Shown piece after piece: positions 31,917-34,517 of a stretch of DNA of 34,517 nucleotides. Each line of letters opens with the position of its first letter. Position 1 is the stretch's first letter. The notes beneath the pieces are model-generated. The model searched no databases. It saw nothing but the letters and a program-made list of their open reading frames with translations, and had not been told where the DNA came from. This stretch comes from Clostridia bacterium (lineage in GTDB: Bacteria > Bacillota > Clostridia > Oscillospirales > Oscillospiraceae): contig JAGKTU010000014.1 of NCBI GenBank assembly GCA_021153265.1, forward strand, positions 1-34,517, given 5' to 3'. The position numbers and the translations under genes were made by a program.

Positions 31917-33606
31917 TCTGTATACCGTCGCCGGAGAGAACCTCACCGGCACACCCTGGGAGGTCTATCCCCGTCCCCAGATGAAGCGCAACTCCTATTT
32001 GAATCTGAACGGCGAATGGGACTTTGGCGTGGGGAATTTCCGATTCCCCGACCCCTATGAGAAGAAGATCCTCGTTCCCTTCTGTCCGGAAAGCGCCCTC
32101 TCCGGCATCCACGAACATTTTCCCGAGGGTAGCTGCCTTTGCTACCAGCGCAAATTCACTCTGCCGGATGGTTTCCTCAAAGACCGGGTGCTGCTGCACA
32201 TCGGCGCGGCTGACCAGCATCTGCACTGCTACGTCAACGGCACAAAGATCGGCGAGCATTCCGGCGGTTACGAGAATATCACCTTCGACATTACCGATGC
32301 GCTGGTGGATGGTGAAAATGTTCTGGCTTTCCGCTGCATGGATGACCTGCGCGACCTGACTCAGCCCTACGGCAAGCAGGTAATGAAGCGGGGCGGCATG
32401 TGGTACACCCCTGTGTCCGGCATCTGGCAGACAGTTTGGCTGGAGAGCGTACCCCAGAATTACATTCAGAAGCTGCATATTGAAAACAAGGGCGCGTCCG
32501 TGACCATTTCCGTCGAGCCTGCTATGGATGGTACGGTCAATGTTCCGGAAACGGGCAGCTATCCTCTGGTGGATGGATCCGTCACCATCACCGCCAACAA
32601 ACCCCATTTCTGGAGCCCGGAAGACCCTTATCTCTACGATTTTTCCGTGGAAGCCGGCGATGACCGGGTGGAATCCTACTTTGCTTTGCGGCAATTGGAG
32701 ATCCGGAAAATCGGCAAGTACCCCCGCCTGATGCTCAACGGCAAGCCCTACTTCTTCCACGGTCTGCTGGATCAGGGCTACTGGCCCGACGGCCTGTTCA
32801 CCCCCGCCACCCCGGAATGCTACGCCAGCGACATCCTCGCCATGAAGAAGCTTGGCTTCAATGTCCTGCGAAAGCACATCAAGGTAGAGCCCGAGGAATT
32901 CTACTACCAGTGCGACAAGCTGGGCATGATCGTCTTCCAGGACATGGTGAACAACGGCGAGTACAGCTTCCTCCGGGACACCGCCCTGCCCACCGCCGGC
33001 ATTCAGAAACTGGACGACCGGAAGCTCCACAAGGATCCCAAGACCCGTGAAACCTTCCTTTCCTCCATGGAATCCACCGTCAAGCAGCTGAAAAATCACC
33101 CCTGCATCCTCTACTGGACGATCTTCAACGAGGCTTGGGGACAGTTTGACAGCGACAATGTGTACGAGCAGTTCAAAAAGCTGGACGACAGTCGCTGGAT
33201 CGACTCCACTTCCGGCTGGTTCCGCCGTGAAAAGACCGACGTAGACAGCCGCCATGTGTATTTCCGCAAAGTCAAGCTGGAGGGCGACGGCGTGAAGCCT
33301 CTGGTATTGTCGGAATTCGGCGGCAAGACCTACCCGGCGGAGGGGCATATCTTTAACCCCGATAAGACCTACGGCTACGGCGGCTGCGGAAGCCTGGAGG
33401 AGCTGAACGAAGCCGTTCGGAAGCTCTATATGGAAGAAATCCTCCCCTGCATCCATAAGGGTCTGTGCGCCGCCATCTACACCCAGGTTTCCGACGTGGA
33501 AGACGAGATCAACGGCCTGCTGACCTACGACCGGAAGGTGGAAAAGCTGAAAGCGGAGATCATGCTGCCGGTGGCGAAGGCCCTGCAGGAGGCCATCCAG
33601 CGCTAA
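31906..33606 (+). CDS. glycoside hydrolase family 2 protein, cytoplasmic
   Basis: This is a 566-residue GH2 enzyme without a signal peptide. It has the family layout: a jelly-roll sugar-binding domain (about 15-180, YLNLNGEWDFGVG and GMWYTPVSGIWQTVWLE), a short Ig-like domain (about 181-265) and a TIM barrel (about 270-560). The acid/base Glu is E409 in FNEAWGQ and the nucleophile is E470 in LSEFGG. GH2 includes beta-galactosidases, beta-glucuronidases and beta-mannosidases. The short length fits a glucuronidase- or galactosidase-like member, but the specificity cannot be fixed from motifs alone. AAAAGGAG lies 7 bases before the ATG. The upstream transporter probably supplies the substrate. 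Confidence 0.9.
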   Translation: MLNDLYTVAGENLTGTPWEVYPRPQMKRNSYLNLNGEWDFGVGNFRFPDPYEKKILVPFCPESALSGIHEHFPEGSCLCYQRKFTLPDGFLKDRVLLHIGAADQHLHCYVNGTKIGEHSGGYENITFDITDALVDGENVLAFRCMDDLRDLTQPYGKQVMKRGGMWYTPVSGIWQTVWLESVPQNYIQKLHIENKGASVTISVEPAMDGTVNVPETGSYPLVDGSVTITANKPHFWSPEDPYLYDFSVEAGDDRVESYFALRQLEIRKIGKYPRLMLNGKPYFFHGLLDQGYWPDGLFTPATPECYASDILAMKKLGFNVLRKHIKVEPEEFYYQCDKLGMIVFQDMVNNGEYSFLRDTALPTAGIQKLDDRKLHKDPKTRETFLSSMESTVKQLKNHPCILYWTIFNEAWGQFDSDNVYEQFKKLDDSRWIDSTSGWFRREKTDVDSRHVYFRKVKLEGDGVKPLVLSEFGGKTYPAEGHIFNPDKTYGYGGCGSLEELNEAVRKLYMEEILPCIHKGLCAAIYTQVSDVEDEINGLLTYDRKVEKLKAEIMLPVAKALQEAIQR

Positions 33607-33621
33607 ACAAAGAAAAACAGG

Positions 33622-33650
33622 TTGCAAAATCCCCGAATAGGGGTTACAAT
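33622..33650 (+). promoter_or_regulatory. promoter of the ArsR-family gene with CCCC-N5-GGGG in the spacer
   Basis: TTGCAA (33622-33627), a 17-base spacer and TACAAT (33645-33650). The spacer holds an inverted repeat CCCC-GAATA-GGGG (33631-33643) centred between the two boxes, a good place for an autoregulatory operator. Confidence 0.7.
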
Positions 33651-33679
33651 AGTCAAAAATCAGAAAGGTGGTGTATCTT

Positions 33680-33973
33680 TTGCAGTCCGTTCCCGAAAAA
33701 GAGATCCTCGAGCAGATCGCAGAACTGTTCAAGGGCTTTGCCGACCCTACCCGGGTGCATATCCTCTCTCTGCTTGCAAGAAGTGAGCTGTGCGTCACGG
33801 ACATCGCAGAGGCGGTGGAGCTGAGCCAGAGCGCCATCTCCCATCAGCTGCGGATGCTGAAGCAGATGCACCTGATCAAATACCGCCGGGAGGGTAAGAA
33901 TATCCTCTATTCCCTGGCAGATGACCATGTGAAGACCATTCTGGAAATGGGTCTGGAGCATGTTCTGGAGTAA
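33680..33973 (+). CDS. ArsR/SmtB-family metal-responsive repressor
   Basis: This is a 97-residue winged helix-turn-helix repressor. The recognition region is VTDIAEAVELSQSAISHQLR (about 39-58) and the wing is IKYRREGKNILYSL. The C-terminal helix carries D81-x-H83 and H94-x2-E97, the exact spacing of the alpha-5 zinc site in CadC and SmtB/CzrA proteins. The alpha-3 thiol site is reduced to a single Cys38 (ELCVTD). Zinc or a similar divalent metal is the likely signal. The TTG at 33680 is preferred because GAAAGGTGG lies 8 bases upstream; two GTG codons at 33668 and 33671 are inside or too near that site. The gene is alone, with its own promoter and terminator. Confidence 0.86.
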   Translation: MQSVPEKEILEQIAELFKGFADPTRVHILSLLARSELCVTDIAEAVELSQSAISHQLRMLKQMHLIKYRREGKNILYSLADDHVKTILEMGLEHVLE

Positions 33974-33975
33974 AC

Positions 33976-34005
33976 AAAATCCCAGTCCTTACGGACTGGG
34001 ATTTT
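33976..34005. terminator. bidirectional terminator between arsR-like and amino acid ABC genes
   Basis: A perfect 13-bp stem (33976-33988 with 33993-34005) and a 4-base loop carry A/T runs on both sides (AAAAT and ATTTTT), so it should stop both convergent transcripts. Confidence 0.92.
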
Positions 34006-34008
34006 TCA

Positions 34009-34517
34009 TTACAGAACCTTGGACAGGAATTCCTGAAGTCTGGGGTGCTTGGGATGCTCGAAGACCTCCTCGGGAGTACCCTGCTCCACGATATGACCGT
34101 TGTCCATGAACAGAACACGGCTTGCCACCTCACGGGCAAAGCCCATCTCATGGGTGACCACCACCATGGTCATGCCTTCAGAGGCCAGCTCCTTCATAAC
34201 TTCCAGAACTTCGCCGACCATTTCCGGGTCCAGCGCGGAGGTGGGTTCGTCGAAGAGAATGACCTTGGGGTTCATAGCCAGCGCCCGGACAATGGCGATG
34301 CGCTGCTTCTGACCGCCGGAGAGCTGACCGGGATAGGCATCGGCCTTCTCCTCCAGTCCAACACGCTTCAGAAGCTGCATGGCGGTCTTGTCCGCCTCCT
34401 CCTGGGTCATGAGGCCCGTGCGGACGGGGGCAAGGGTGATGTTCTTGCGGATGGTCATATTGGGGAAGAGATTGAAGTGCTGGAACACCATGCCCATCTT
34501 CCGGCGAACCTCGTCGA
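34009..34517 (-). CDS. polar amino acid ABC transporter ATPase, C-terminal part (cut by window edge)
   Basis: This is the ATPase of a GlnQ/HisP-type amino acid importer. The open frame continues to the window end (DEVRRKMGMVFQHFNLFPNM), so the Walker A region is missing. The visible parts are the Q-loop MVFQHFNLFPNMT, signature LSGGQKQRIAIVRAL, Walker B VILFDEPTSALDPEMVGEV and H-loop VVVTHEMGFAREVASRV, with the C-terminus EVFEHPKHPRLQEFL. These are close to GlnQ-family consensus. An internal ATG at 34497 is not the start, because family residues continue upstream of it. The permease and binding-protein genes probably lie beyond the window. Confidence 0.93.
   Translation of the reverse strand, partial: DEVRRKMGMVFQHFNLFPNMTIRKNITLAPVRTGLMTQEEADKTAMQLLKRVGLEEKADAYPGQLSGGQKQRIAIVRALAMNPKVILFDEPTSALDPEMVGEVLEVMKELASEGMTMVVVTHEMGFAREVASRVLFMDNGHIVEQGTPEEVFEHPKHPRLQEFLSKVL

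Overview
The window is chromosomal DNA from a Gram-positive, low-to-mid GC (about 55% by eye) anaerobe of the class Clostridia, most likely an Oscillospiraceae/Ruminococcaceae-type gut bacterium. This is inferred from strong AGGAGG ribosome binding sites with some TTG and GTG starts, sigma-A type promoters, a CIRCE heat-shock operator, an FMN riboswitch in front of a RibU-type ECF component, a DUF4830-like protein, and an Ami-like oligopeptide transporter. No phage, transposon, tRNA, rRNA or CRISPR array was seen.

Layout. 1-950 (minus): greA-lysS, with a near-consensus promoter ahead of greA. 1064-6650 (minus): a cell-envelope operon ftsE-ftsX-two tandem CwlO/EnvC-like M23 hydrolases-ctpA, with promoter and terminators visible. 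6715-7935 (minus): a PucR/CdaR-type regulator with its own promoter and terminator. 8053-8760 (minus): an RsuA-type pseudouridine synthase, divergent from a small DUF4830-like lipid-anchored or secreted protein (8830-9327). 9366-10355 (plus): promoter, FMN riboswitch, terminator, ribU and terminator. 10359-12318 (minus): htpG under a perfect CIRCE operator. 12482-15892 (plus): an ABC-F protein and argS, probably co-transcribed. 15927-16586 (minus): an AT-rich ankyrin-repeat gene that looks acquired. 16681-18444 (minus): an ABC exporter, back to back with a short RluA-family pseudouridine synthase (18580-19173).

19371-28979 (minus) is the most unusual region, a six-gene oligopeptide ABC transporter operon. 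Its order of transcription is oppA, oppB, oppC, oppD, oppF, then an ApbE-like membrane-anchored protein. Nearly every member is modified. The binding protein appears circularly permuted: the segment normally at the C-terminus of SBP_bac_5 proteins sits right after the lipobox. OppB carries a large extracellular loop like streptococcal AmiC. OppD has an insertion of roughly 230-240 residues, largely helical, between Walker A and the Q-loop. OppF has a C-terminal two-helix membrane tail. The last gene looks like a flavin-transferase (ApbE) fold with degenerate motifs. The operon has a leader of about 215 nt with a GC-rich structured segment, and hairpins lie between oppA and oppB and before the last gene.

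29121-30505 (minus) is a PlsC-like acyltransferase fused to a zinc ribbon. It is divergent from a sugar-type MFS/GPH transporter and a cytoplasmic GH2 glycosidase (30618-33606). An orphan CadC/SmtB-like ArsR repressor follows (33680-33973). The window ends inside a polar amino acid ABC transporter ATPase gene (34009-34517, minus).
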